DNA of 8,184 nucleotides from an uncultured bacterium (GCA_905214725.1 CAJMNH010000027.1:1-8184); one strand, 5' to 3'; shown: positions 1-7,491, counted from the first letter of the stretch. Notes: generated by a model from the sequence alone, not told the origin. A program made the numbers and translations.

Positions 1-53
1 CGCAACTGTTTTACTGGGGCGATATGCGCCGCACCGCACGTTGACAATCCCCT

Positions 54-77
54 AAATCCCCTTTGAAAAGGGGATTT
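54..77. repeat. Perfect 11-bp palindrome in repeat copy 1
   Basis: The arms AAATCCCCTTT (54-64) and AAAGGGGATTT (67-77) are perfect inverted repeats around a 2-nt centre. In copy 2 the corresponding arms are separated by 80 nt of unrelated sequence, and the right arm carries one substitution. A structure like this could extrude as a cruciform or fold in RNA, and it is the apparent target of the insertion at 230-309. Confidence 0.8.
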
Positions 78-143
78 TCGTCGCCCGCCTGAACCGCGAG
101 TTCCTGTCGGCAAAGTTCGAAGACTAAACGAACGTTTTGACAA

Positions 144-172
144 GTTGCGCCCCGAAGATGTCGGGGCGCAAC
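144..172. repeat. 12-bp GC-rich hairpin at the repeat-unit junction
   Basis: The arms GTTGCGCCCCGA (144-155) and TCGGGGCGCAAC (161-172) pair perfectly around the 5-nt loop AGATG. The right arm forms the start of repeat copy 2, and its equivalent begins at position 1 of the window. Only a short T-rich stretch (TGTTTTA) follows on the plus strand, so it is not a classic terminator, although a termination or RNA-stabilising role is possible. Confidence 0.8.
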
Positions 173-229
173 TGTTTTACTGGGGCGATATGCGCCGCAC
201 CGCACGTTGACAATCCCCTAATCCCCTTT

Positions 230-309
230 ATGCCGTCTAAAACGGCACGTCCGCTCGGGCGGCTCGGCTGAGCGTTTTTTGCCCGCTGCGCTCGCTTGTC
301 GCCGCGGTT
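230..309. repeat. 80-nt hairpin-rich insertion in repeat copy 2
   Basis: This stretch is present in copy 2 and absent from copy 1. It sits exactly between CCCCTTT (223-229) and GAAAAGGGG (310-318), which are adjacent in copy 1 (58-73). It contains several short inverted repeats: TGCCGT/ACGGCA (231-236/242-247), CCGC/GCGG (251-254/259-262), GCTC/GAGC (262-265/270-273) and GAGCG/CGCTC (270-274/289-293). No target-site duplication is obvious beyond one ambiguous T. It resembles a small palindromic element of the REP or MITE kind, but I cannot name the family. Deletion from copy 1 is the alternative. Confidence 0.65.
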
Positions 310-388
310 GAAAAGGGGACTTTCGTCGCCCACCTGAACCGCGAGTTTCGGTCGGCGAAGTTCGAGAACGAATCTGCTCTGTCCATAT

Positions 389-418
389 AAAAAGCCTGCA
401 CAAGCGTGCAGGCTTTTT
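389..418 (-). terminator. Rho-independent terminator after the Omp85-like gene
   Basis: A perfect 13-bp inverted repeat (389-401 and 406-418) encloses a 4-nt loop. The stem is GC-rich in its inner part with an A/T run at its base, so on the minus strand it ends in five or more T residues. It lies about 25 nt past the stop codon at 444. The symmetric A and T runs mean it could also stop plus-strand transcription entering from the left edge. Confidence 0.85.
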
Positions 419-443
419 GTCGTATCCGGTCATCGCCGCAAGC

Positions 444-2360
444 TCAGCGGAAGCGCACGATCTCGGGACGGGTCGGCAGGTAACGGTACTGTTCCAGCCG
501 CGTACCGTTGGAGGCTTGGAAATAGCGGCAGTCGGCCCAGCCGCCCTTGCCGAGCGCAACGCCCAAACGCAGTTGGATCGTACTGAAAACCAGCCGTTCG
601 TTACGCAGGCGGATGCCGAGACCGAAGGTCGTGTAAAAATTGTTCCCGAAGATATTGGCGTTGCGTCCCAACAATCCGAAATCGGCGAATCCGAACAACG
701 CGATGCGGAAGCCGAGCGGTTGATACGGCGTAAAAAAGACCGTCTCGGTATTGAGTACCATGCGATTGGTTCCCACGAGATCCTCCTTGAGCAGCGACAA
801 CCCGTCCTTCGCAGTAAAACGCAGCACCTCGTCCGATCCTTCGAGACGATTCCATCCCTGCGTATAGTTCAGGGAGAGGAATTGGCGGATGCGGCTACGT
901 TTCCACAAAAACAGCGGCGAGAACCATCTCAGATTGACGTCCACGGCGCTCTGCGTCCACTGTCCCGTCGAAAGATCGATGAAACTTCCCAGCGAAAAAC
1001 CGCCCATCAGATAGCCCGCGCGGGTAAAACCGCCGACCTTATAGCTCAACCCCATGTACATGTCTTCTCCGAACTCCCGCCACGAATAACCGCCGACCAG
1101 CTCGGCCTTGTAGCCGGTGGCGAGGTACTCCCTCGTACCGAACCCGTAGATCATGTTGGTCGTATAGAATTTCTCGCGATAGAGTCCCAATCCGAACAGC
1201 ATGTCGTCGGTATCGTGAAACGCAGGATTGTAGATCGCCGTCACTTCGGGCCGGCGGGAGAACCGCGAAAAACCGTAACGGGCCGTGAGGAAGACGCTCG
1301 AACGGATCGAACGGATGTAACGCGAACGTCCCGCCCAGACATCGAACCGCTTCGACTTCACCAGATCCAAGGTATCGCGGTCGACCAGATAGTATTTTGC
1401 CTTGACGTTGTCGTAGGTAATCCCCAACTCATAGTCGGTCGGAAGGATGAACTCCTTCCCCACGCCGATGCGGAGCTCGCTGTTGTAAAAGTCGCGGCCG
1501 GCCGAAAAATTCGCCTTGTAAAAAGAGCCCAGAAGGTTGGGAATATCATAAGAGACGAGGTTGCCGCCGTAATCGAAATTGTTGCGGCTGAAATTGGTCG
1601 CAACGCTCAAACGGTTACCTGTTCCGAAGATATTGGCGTCGGAGAGTCCGACCATGGTACGGCCCTCGCTGTGCAACGCCGCGTCGGCGCTGATCGTCCA
1701 GCTGTCGCGGGCGCGCAGCGTGACGACGACCCGCGTCGAATCGAGCGAATCGGGCGTCAGCAGCATCGTCGCGTCCGAAATATAGGCGCGCGAACGCAGC
1801 AGCTGCAAGTTCTTTACCAACAGCTCCGGGGCGATCGTGTCCCCGGGTTCGAAGAGCAGATCGCGCCGCAGAACCCGCTCGCGGGTCATTACATGCAGTT
1901 TGTTACCCGTGCGTTCGAGCCAGTTGCCGTCTGCATCGAACACCGGATCCTGCGCAACGATCACCTCGCCGATCCGCCGGCCGGAATAATGCTCGAACAG
2001 TCGGCTTTCGTCCAGTACCCGCCCGTTGGCCGTCGTATCGAGCACGGGGTTGACGAACAGCATCCGGTAGAGCAGGCGCGGCACGGCGCGACGGGTCGTC
2101 TTCGAACGGATGCTGTCGTACAGACGCTGGTTACGCTGCTCGGCGGAGATGCGGGGACTGCCGTTCCGACGCAGCGAATCCGTTTCCTTCGAGTAGGCGC
2201 TGTCGCAGGGAAGGCCAAGTTTCAGATCGCCGGCCTTCAAACGGATCGTATCGGGCCGCACCCCGTAGCGGGAATCGACACGCGGGTGCGTCTCGCGCGC
2301 CGGAACGAACGCCGGCAACAACGAAAGCATCAACAATCCTATGCAACATTTGGAAAACAT
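444..2360 (-). CDS. Omp85/BamA-like outer-membrane beta-barrel protein, one visible POTRA
   Basis: This 638-residue protein is predicted to sit in the outer membrane. Residues 1 to about 21 form a type I signal peptide (MFSKCCIGLLMLSLLPAFVPA). A linker follows, then one recognisable POTRA-like domain at about 127-220, including the typical run TRERVLRRDLLFEPGDTI at 159-176 and LLRSRAYISDATML. From about 223 to the end, alternating hydrophobic and aromatic strands indicate a 16-strand-type barrel, including the FADFG segment at 558-562 common near the end of Omp85 barrels. The usual Arg-Gly-Phe/Tyr motif of loop 6 is absent: the matching place (about 516-522) reads TAKDGLS. The chain ends RPEIVRFR rather than in an aromatic residue. 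Family members insert or translocate proteins or lipids, but the role of this one is unknown. It lies 180 nt past the SusD gene with a probable terminator between, so it is likely its own transcription unit. The ATG at 2360 is supported by the signal peptide. Confidence 0.8.
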   Translation of the reverse strand: MFSKCCIGLLMLSLLPAFVPARETHPRVDSRYGVRPDTIRLKAGDLKLGLPCDSAYSKETDSLRRNGSPRISAEQRNQRLYDSIRSKTTRRAVPRLLYRMLFVNPVLDTTANGRVLDESRLFEHYSGRRIGEVIVAQDPVFDADGNWLERTGNKLHVMTRERVLRRDLLFEPGDTIAPELLVKNLQLLRSRAYISDATMLLTPDSLDSTRVVVTLRARDSWTISADAALHSEGRTMVGLSDANIFGTGNRLSVATNFSRNNFDYGGNLVSYDIPNLLGSFYKANFSAGRDFYNSELRIGVGKEFILPTDYELGITYDNVKAKYYLVDRDTLDLVKSKRFDVWAGRSRYIRSIRSSVFLTARYGFSRFSRRPEVTAIYNPAFHDTDDMLFGLGLYREKFYTTNMIYGFGTREYLATGYKAELVGGYSWREFGEDMYMGLSYKVGGFTRAGYLMGGFSLGSFIDLSTGQWTQSAVDVNLRWFSPLFLWKRSRIRQFLSLNYTQGWNRLEGSDEVLRFTAKDGLSLLKEDLVGTNRMVLNTETVFFTPYQPLGFRIALFGFADFGLLGRNANIFGNNFYTTFGLGIRLRNERLVFSTIQLRLGVALGKGGWADCRYFQASNGTRLEQYRYLPTRPEIVRFR

Positions 2361-2389
2361 ACGTCGAAAGATAACGATTTTTCAGCAAG

Positions 2390-2397
2390 AAAAAGTA
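2390..2397 (-). promoter_or_regulatory. Possible -7 element for the Omp85-like gene
   Basis: On the minus strand this reads TACTTTTT, seven of eight positions of the Bacteroidota -7 consensus TAnnTTTG. It would place the transcript start about 20 nt before the ATG at 2360. The nearest upstream TTTG (2433-2436) is 35 nt away, farther than the usual spacing, so support is weak. Confidence 0.25.
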
Positions 2398-2455
2398 TCG
2401 TCCGGCTTCACTTTCCGTACGACAAATCGCAACCGGCAACCGATAGAGACGAAAC

Positions 2456-2476
2456 AAGACCGCATCCGACGGTCTT
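2456..2476 (-). terminator. Probable terminator of the SusC-SusD operon
   Basis: The arms AAGACCG (2456-2462) and CGGTCTT (2470-2476) pair perfectly around a 7-nt loop, about 65 nt past the SusD stop codon. On the minus strand the stem is followed by GTTTCG, a short and imperfect T run; the plus strand has a better one. Termination is plausible but may be incomplete, allowing some read-through into the Omp85-like gene. Confidence 0.45.
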
Positions 2477-2540
2477 TTTCCGCTTGCACGGACGTTTCGG
2501 AAACGACGGGCGCCAAAGAGACAACCCGTCCGACTACCCT

Positions 2541-4172
2541 CTAAAAGTTGGATCCGACGTCCCACCACAGGCGGGTTCCCGCATGATCGGGACCTCTCAG
2601 CTCGGACACGAGCGCCGCGTAACGGTCAGGATCGGCGGTCGAGAGCGAGACCGGAAAATTCAGTCGCCGGATCATCGTCTCCGTATCGACGCTCTTGCCG
2701 GCGCTGTGGTTGAACAGCACAGGGAACAGACGCGGATATCCCGTACGGCGCTGTTCCGCCCACGCCTCGCACCCCTCGGGAAAGAGGGCGATCCACTTCT
2801 GCGTGATGATTTTTTCGAGTTTGGTCTCTGCGGAGGCGGCCTCGTCCCAGCGGGGCGATATTTTGCAACGGGCGGCAATGTCGTTGGCCGGCGTGAAGAC
2901 ATCGTGATAATCGGCAGGCAGGCGGTCGCTTTCGAGGTATTCGTCCGCTCCGAAGAGGTGCCATTGTTCGAACGAACAGGCCACGCCGCGACGATAACAC
3001 GCACCGGCATCCTCGTCGGACCAACCGCGCAACGCCCCTTCCGCACGCAGGAACCACACTTCGGCCGCCGACATCAGCACGGTGGAAGTCGTCTGATTGA
3101 CCGTCAAACGCGAGAGCGCCGAATAGAGATTGTGCGAGAAGCAGGTTCCCTGACGAATTCCGTGATATTCGCCCTTGATCTTCACCGTGACCGAGTCCTG
3201 CCCGAAACGATCCTTAAGAACCACATCCTCGGCACAAGGCTCGAAGAACCTGCCGATACGCGGATCGTCATATCCCACCAGAATCGACTCCATCGCGGCG
3301 TTCATCACCGCTTCCTTCCAGTTGCGGTTGATCTCCCCGAGCGGATTCACGTAAAATTCGGAAGCAGCGATGGCGGCATTTCCGGCATTCTCCTCGATCA
3401 CGCCGTAGGGATGCTGCGCGGCTTTTTGGAATTCGGCGCTTCCTCGTGCCGAATCGATGGCCGAAATGCGCAGCGCGAGTCGCATACGCAGGGAATTGGC
3501 CAGACGGACCCACGCCGCATACGTACCGTCGAGAAGCATATCGAACCGAGCGAATTCACCGGCCGAAGGATATTCGGCAATGTAGTCGGTCAGAATCGCG
3601 ACGGCATTGTCCAGATCATCGAAAAAGCGCAGATAGACGGTTCGCTGGCTGTCGGGCAGATAAGAGGTATGCGAATCGCCGAAACGCGAGTAGATCACAG
3701 GGCCGTAGTAATCGGTCACCCGATGCATGACCATCACCTTGAGAATCTCGGTAATGGCGAAGAACGGGGGCATCCGATCGGGGGCGAGCTGTTCCAACCG
3801 ATAGATCTCGGGCATGATGTAGGAATAGGTAAATTCCCACATCGCACTGTTCCAACCGTCCTGCAAATTGTAATCGGAGTTGTTGCTGCCGCCCAGCAGC
3901 GGCTTGGGATCGTGCATATAGCCCGCAAACAGATCGGCGTTCAGGTTCTGGATAAGCTGGAACGGCCAATTGCGGCCCTTCCCGAAATCATAATTAAAGT
4001 AGATGCCCTGCTGGACGATCCGCAGCCGGTAGCCCAGACCGTTGTTATCGGGACTCAGATCCTCGTCCGTCACGCCGGTGCGGTCGTTGTTGATCTCCCG
4101 AAAATCGCCGGTGCAGGCAGACGGAAAGATCAGGCAAAGGCCGAACAGCAGGTATGTGTGCCAACGTTTCAT
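2541..4172 (-). CDS. SusD/RagB-family surface lipoprotein (PF12741-like)
   Basis: This 543-residue protein is the substrate-binding lid of a SusC/SusD outer-membrane importer, anchored by lipid at the cell surface. The N-terminus is a lipoprotein signal: MKR, a hydrophobic run, then FPSAC with the lipidated cysteine at residue 20. Acidic residues follow soon after (CTGDFRE), as in exported Bacteroidota lipoproteins. Family landmarks in order are NLNADLFAGYM (76-86) and GGSNNSDYNLQDGWN (94-108), MHRVTDYYGPVIYS (149-162), AAEVWFLRAEGALRGW (369-384), and a C-terminal part with KIITQKWIALFPEG (454-467) and TRLWWDVG (533-540). These match the SusD-like group described as SusD and RagB outer membrane lipoprotein. 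The ATG lies 4 nt after the SusC stop, so the two genes are co-transcribed and probably translationally coupled; no Shine-Dalgarno is visible. The ligand cannot be told from the sequence; relatives bind glycans or peptides. Confidence 0.95.
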   Translation of the reverse strand: MKRWHTYLLFGLCLIFPSACTGDFREINNDRTGVTDEDLSPDNNGLGYRLRIVQQGIYFNYDFGKGRNWPFQLIQNLNADLFAGYMHDPKPLLGGSNNSDYNLQDGWNSAMWEFTYSYIMPEIYRLEQLAPDRMPPFFAITEILKVMVMHRVTDYYGPVIYSRFGDSHTSYLPDSQRTVYLRFFDDLDNAVAILTDYIAEYPSAGEFARFDMLLDGTYAAWVRLANSLRMRLALRISAIDSARGSAEFQKAAQHPYGVIEENAGNAAIAASEFYVNPLGEINRNWKEAVMNAAMESILVGYDDPRIGRFFEPCAEDVVLKDRFGQDSVTVKIKGEYHGIRQGTCFSHNLYSALSRLTVNQTTSTVLMSAAEVWFLRAEGALRGWSDEDAGACYRRGVACSFEQWHLFGADEYLESDRLPADYHDVFTPANDIAARCKISPRWDEAASAETKLEKIITQKWIALFPEGCEAWAEQRRTGYPRLFPVLFNHSAGKSVDTETMIRRLNFPVSLSTADPDRYAALVSELRGPDHAGTRLWWDVGSNF

Positions 4173-4176
4173 AGAC

Positions 4177-7100
4177 TCAGAACTCCAATTTTACGTTAAA
4201 TCCGAAGCTGCGGACGGTAGGCATTCCGTAAACGTCGATGCCTTGGTTGTCATTGCCGGTCGAGAGCACGAGATCGGGATCGAACGGCGCAGCGTTATAG
4301 AGGAAAAAGAGGTTGCGCGCCACCAGCGAGAAGGTGACGCCGCGAAAGACGCCGCTGCGGTGCAGCAGTCTTCGGGGCAGCGAATAGGAGAGCGACAGTT
4401 CGCGCAACCGAATGTTGGTGGCGTCGTACATATAATACTCCGTCACGCCGGCGCGGCCGCCCACAAGCTTGTAAAATCCCTTCACATCGTCGATCCGTCG
4501 CCCTTCGAGCAGGACGTATCCCCGGTCGCGGGCATCGGCCGTCACCTTGGTCACGCCGTAGGCGTCCATGTCGGCCATCGTCTGCGACAACAGCCGGCCG
4601 CCGTAACGGCAGTCGAGAAGCATCGACAAGGAGAACTCCTTGTAGGAGAAGGTATTGTTCCACGAGAGGGAGAACAACGGATTGGCGTTGCCCACCTTCA
4701 CGGTGTTCCCTTCGCCGACCGTAACGGGCAGACCGGCATTGCTGCCTTCGGTTTCAAAGACGATCGCTCCCGTTTCGTCGCGCTTGAACGCACGTCCGTA
4801 GATATCGCCGATCGACCCTCCCTCGACCAGTTTCATGGCATAGGTCGAAGAGAAGCTGGACGGTCCGTAAGCATATTCGAGCAATTCGTCGTGCAGTTTT
4901 ATCACACGGTTTTTGTTGCGCGCGAAATTCACGAGGGAGCTCCACGTAAAAGCCGGCTTGAGAACGGGATATGCGAGCAGCGACAACTCCACGCCCTCGT
5001 TCTCGATGTTTCCCGCATTTTCATAACGGAAGGCGTAGGCCTCGCCCGAAAGCGCCGGCAATTTGAAAAACTGATTGCGCGTATTGGTCTTGTAATAGGT
5101 CGCATTGATGCCCAGCCTGTTCTCTAAAAAACGCCATTCGAGTCCCGCCTCGATCGCATTGGTCATCTCCGGTTCGAGATCGGTGCCCGGAGCCGCGTCG
5201 GCGGCGTTGATCCCGCCGCCCGACGCGATGTGCGACTTGGGATTGGTAATGAACATCGGGATGTCGTTGCCCACACGGCTCCATGTGAGGCGGAACTTGC
5301 CGAACGAAATCCATGCGGGCAACTCGAACATCTTGTCCAAAAGCCACGAAGCGCCCAGCGAATAGTAGAAGAAACCGCTGCCTTCGTGCGATGTGTAGGC
5401 GAGCGTCGAGGCCCAGTCGTTGCGTCCCGTCACTTCGAAATTGAGACTCTCCGCATATTTGAGCGACACGGTGGCGAAAAGCGACTGTATCTGGCGCCGC
5501 GCATCGATGCGCTGATCGATATAGGCCGAACCGTCCATGACGATATTGGCAACGGTGAAGATGTTGGGATAGCGGAGCGAAGCCGTCTTCGAATCGAGCC
5601 GCAGCGAGTTGACGGTCTTATCGTTGATACTCGCGCCGACGGTCGCATTGAGCGTCCAGTCCGAAAGACGCTTGTCGAACATCGCCAGCACTTCGCCGTT
5701 AAAAAGCGTCTCTTCGTAATTGCTTTCGATATATCGGCCGTTGGCGCCCGCCAACGCCGGCGCCGTCGAAGCATAGAACTGCTGGCGCACCTTGTCGTTG
5801 ATGTAGTCCATGTTGGCCCGCGCTTTCAGGTTGAACCAATCGGTTACCTTCCAATCGACCGACAGGGAGACCATGCCGCGCGTACGCAAACTCCGGCTGC
5901 CGATGCGGTTGACGACCCAATAGGGATTCTGTTCGAAATCCTCGCTGGGAGCGATCCAATTCTGTATGTTCAGTTTCCGCTCGGGATCATAAACCTCGAA
6001 GTGTTCCCGATAGGGAGCGATATCCACTCCCCGCGGATAGCGATACAACCCCACCAGCGGATTCATATAAAAGCCGCCGGGCACGGGTTTGTCCTTCACC
6101 GTCTGACGCATGAGATTGAGGTTGCCGTCGAGCGTAACCCTGTTATGCGCCAGAGCGCTCGTCGTACGCAGGTTGAAATTGTGGCGCATCAGGCGGTTCT
6201 TTCCGGTGATCCCCCGTTCGGCGGTATTGGCATAGGAGAAATAGTTCTGCACCTTATCCGTACCCAGCGATGCCGAAATCGTGTTCATGGCGGTGACGCC
6301 CGTACGGAAAAAGTCGCCCGCATTGTCGTAATGCGGAAGGTCGCTCCGTACGCCCCAGCTCTCGACGCCGTCGCTCACTCCGTAGCGATTCTGAAAATCG
6401 GGCAGACGAAACGGCTTCTGGAACGTAAGATTGGAGGAGAAGACGACCGACTGCTGTTCGCCGGCACGCCCCTTCTTCGTCGTGATGAGGATAACGCCGT
6501 TGGCGGCCTGACTGCCGTACAACGCGGCGGCGGGAGCGCCTTTGAGGATCGAAACGCTTTCGATGTCCTCGGGATTGAGATTCGACACGCCGTCGCCGCC
6601 GTCGCGGTTGCCAGCGTCGGCAATGCCGCCGATCGCGGAATAGGCCTGTTCGGAGGAGGAGTTGAGGATCGGCATGCCGTCGATCACGTAGAGCGGTTGG
6701 TTGTCGCTGGCCACGGAACGGATGCCGCGGATGCTGACCTTGGACGAAGCTCCCGCCCCCGACGAGTTCTTATTGACCTGCACGCCGGCCGACTTTCCCG
6801 AAAGCGACAGGATCATGTTCGGATCCTTCACGCCGACGAGCTGCGTTCCCTTTATCTTATCGGCGGCATAGGTCAGATCGGCATAATTCCGTTCGAGACC
6901 CAGCGCCGTGACGATCACCTCGGAGATAGCCGTCACGTCCTCCTTCAACACGATCGTCAATTCGGTGCGCGATCCCGGCGCGATGCTGTAAGGCTCGTAT
7001 CCGACAGAGGACACCTCAATCACGGCCGAGTCGGGCAACTCGATGGAAAATGCGCCGTCGAACAGGGTCGCCACCCCGTTGTTGGTTCCTCGTTCCAGCA

Positions 7101-7287
7101 CGGTCGCCCCCACGACCGGTTCGCTGGCCTCGTTGGTGACATGACCTCTGACCGTCATGACCCGCCGTCCGGTCTGAGCTTCGGCGCTGACGGAGAGGAT
7201 CGGCAGCAAACCGACTCCCAAAAGCCAACCGCATAAAAGCGTTATACTTTTCCGATATATATATTTTCTAATAACTGACAAGACCAA
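4177..7287 (-). CDS. SusC/RagA-family TonB-linked outer-membrane transporter
   Basis: This protein of about 1036 residues is the energy-dependent outer-membrane channel that works with the SusD-like lipoprotein encoded just downstream. After a signal peptide (about residues 1-37, ending VSAEA) comes a carboxypeptidase-D-like regulatory domain at about 44-117, containing VVGATVLERGTNNGVATLFD. A TonB-box-like segment ISEVIVTALG lies at 121-130. The plug domain, about 132-275, contains SLSGKSAGVQVNKNSSGAG (161-179), QPLYVIDGMPI (197-207) and SVSILKGAPAAALYGSQAAN (244-263). The rest is a 22-strand-type barrel ending in the aromatic FNVKLEF. There is no N-terminal STN domain, so no direct anti-sigma signalling is expected. 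The start is uncertain: the frame opens after a TAA at 7297-7299 and has no ATG until codon 44, past the signal peptide. TTG at 7285-7287 is used here; TTG at 7279-7281 or ATT at 7270-7272 are alternatives. The substrate is unknown. Confidence 0.95.
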   Translation of the reverse strand: MVLSVIRKYIYRKSITLLCGWLLGVGLLPILSVSAEAQTGRRVMTVRGHVTNEASEPVVGATVLERGTNNGVATLFDGAFSIELPDSAVIEVSSVGYEPYSIAPGSRTELTIVLKEDVTAISEVIVTALGLERNYADLTYAADKIKGTQLVGVKDPNMILSLSGKSAGVQVNKNSSGAGASSKVSIRGIRSVASDNQPLYVIDGMPILNSSSEQAYSAIGGIADAGNRDGGDGVSNLNPEDIESVSILKGAPAAALYGSQAANGVILITTKKGRAGEQQSVVFSSNLTFQKPFRLPDFQNRYGVSDGVESWGVRSDLPHYDNAGDFFRTGVTAMNTISASLGTDKVQNYFSYANTAERGITGKNRLMRHNFNLRTTSALAHNRVTLDGNLNLMRQTVKDKPVPGGFYMNPLVGLYRYPRGVDIAPYREHFEVYDPERKLNIQNWIAPSEDFEQNPYWVVNRIGSRSLRTRGMVSLSVDWKVTDWFNLKARANMDYINDKVRQQFYASTAPALAGANGRYIESNYEETLFNGEVLAMFDKRLSDWTLNATVGASINDKTVNSLRLDSKTASLRYPNIFTVANIVMDGSAYIDQRIDARRQIQSLFATVSLKYAESLNFEVTGRNDWASTLAYTSHEGSGFFYYSLGASWLLDKMFELPAWISFGKFRLTWSRVGNDIPMFITNPKSHIASGGGINAADAAPGTDLEPEMTNAIEAGLEWRFLENRLGINATYYKTNTRNQFFKLPALSGEAYAFRYENAGNIENEGVELSLLAYPVLKPAFTWSSLVNFARNKNRVIKLHDELLEYAYGPSSFSSTYAMKLVEGGSIGDIYGRAFKRDETGAIVFETEGSNAGLPVTVGEGNTVKVGNANPLFSLSWNNTFSYKEFSLSMLLDCRYGGRLLSQTMADMDAYGVTKVTADARDRGYVLLEGRRIDDVKGFYKLVGGRAGVTEYYMYDATNIRLRELSLSYSLPRRLLHRSGVFRGVTFSLVARNLFFLYNAAPFDPDLVLSTGNDNQGIDVYGMPTVRSFGFNVKLEF

Positions 7288-7316
7288 TACTCTAATTTAT
7301 TTAAAACAATGCGGCG

Positions 7317-7349
7317 CAAAAATACAAAATTTAATTTAATAGCAGCAAT
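7317..7349 (-). promoter_or_regulatory. Promoter of the SusC-SusD operon
   Basis: On the minus strand, TATTTTTG (7317-7324) fits the Bacteroidota -7 consensus TAnnTTTG exactly. ATTG (7346-7349) provides the -33 element, with 21 nt between its TTG and the -7 box. Transcription would start near 7310, leaving a leader of roughly 20-40 nt depending on which start codon is used. The leader and promoter are AT-rich compared with the genes. Confidence 0.7.
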
Positions 7350-7451
7350 ATAAACTAAAAAAATAAAACTTATCGGACATTCTGACGGCGCTTTGAGACA
7401 GTTCGAACCATAATCCTCCTACCCTCCCCCTCATAAACGAAAGAATCGCGA

Positions 7452-7487
7452 AGCAAAAAGCAAAAAGGGTCCCTTTCAGGGACCCTT
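7452..7487 (-). terminator. Rho-independent terminator of tRNA-His
   Basis: The perfect 9-bp arms AAGGGTCCC (7465-7473) and GGGACCCTT (7479-7487) enclose a 5-nt loop. On the minus strand the stem runs into TTTTTGCTTTTTG. It begins only 4 nt past the last templated base of the tRNA, ending its transcript and insulating the SusC promoter from it. Confidence 0.85.
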
Positions 7488-7491
7488 CCGG

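Larger units (their letters stand above)
1..365. repeat. Tandem repeat, two copies of a ~166-nt unit (gene-free left end)
   Basis: Two direct copies of the same unit lie head to tail. Block A is 1-64 in the first copy and 167-229 in the second; the first 55 nt are identical and one base is missing later in copy 2. Block B is 65-120 and 310-365, with five differences in 56 nt. Copy 2 is longer only because of an 80-nt insertion between its two blocks. The window opens at CGCAAC, which is the right arm of the hairpin found at 144-172, so the array probably continues to the left. No open frame here has a credible start, length or family resemblance. I take this as an intergenic dispersed or tandem repeat, not a gene. 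Homology between the copies ends at about 365. Confidence 0.85.

Noticed and set aside
1..365. A CRISPR array
   Set aside because: The repeat unit is far too long (about 166 nt) and present in only two copies, with no short repeats separated by uniform spacers and no cas genes.
2361..2540. A riboswitch or small gene between SusD and the Omp85-like gene
   Set aside because: Apart from the hairpin at 2456-2476 and a short inverted repeat at 2493-2505 with a 1-nt loop, no conserved aptamer core or open frame with a credible start is visible.
417..4199. A 1260-codon open frame on the plus strand
   Set aside because: It lies opposite the Omp85-like and SusD genes, which have signal peptides and clear family motifs. 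Its translation is rich in Arg, His and Ile with no domain-like pattern. Long antisense frames are common opposite GC-rich genes because of their codon use.
7016..7234. An ATG-started minus-strand frame at 7234 that might correct the SusC start
   Set aside because: It is in a different frame from SusC. Using it would need a frameshift and would replace a good signal peptide with a charged sequence.
4042..7236. Two further long plus-strand open frames (4042-5127 and 5230-7236)
   Set aside because: Both are antisense to the well-supported SusC gene (the first also overlaps the start of SusD), with the same low-complexity composition and no promoter or recognisable motif.
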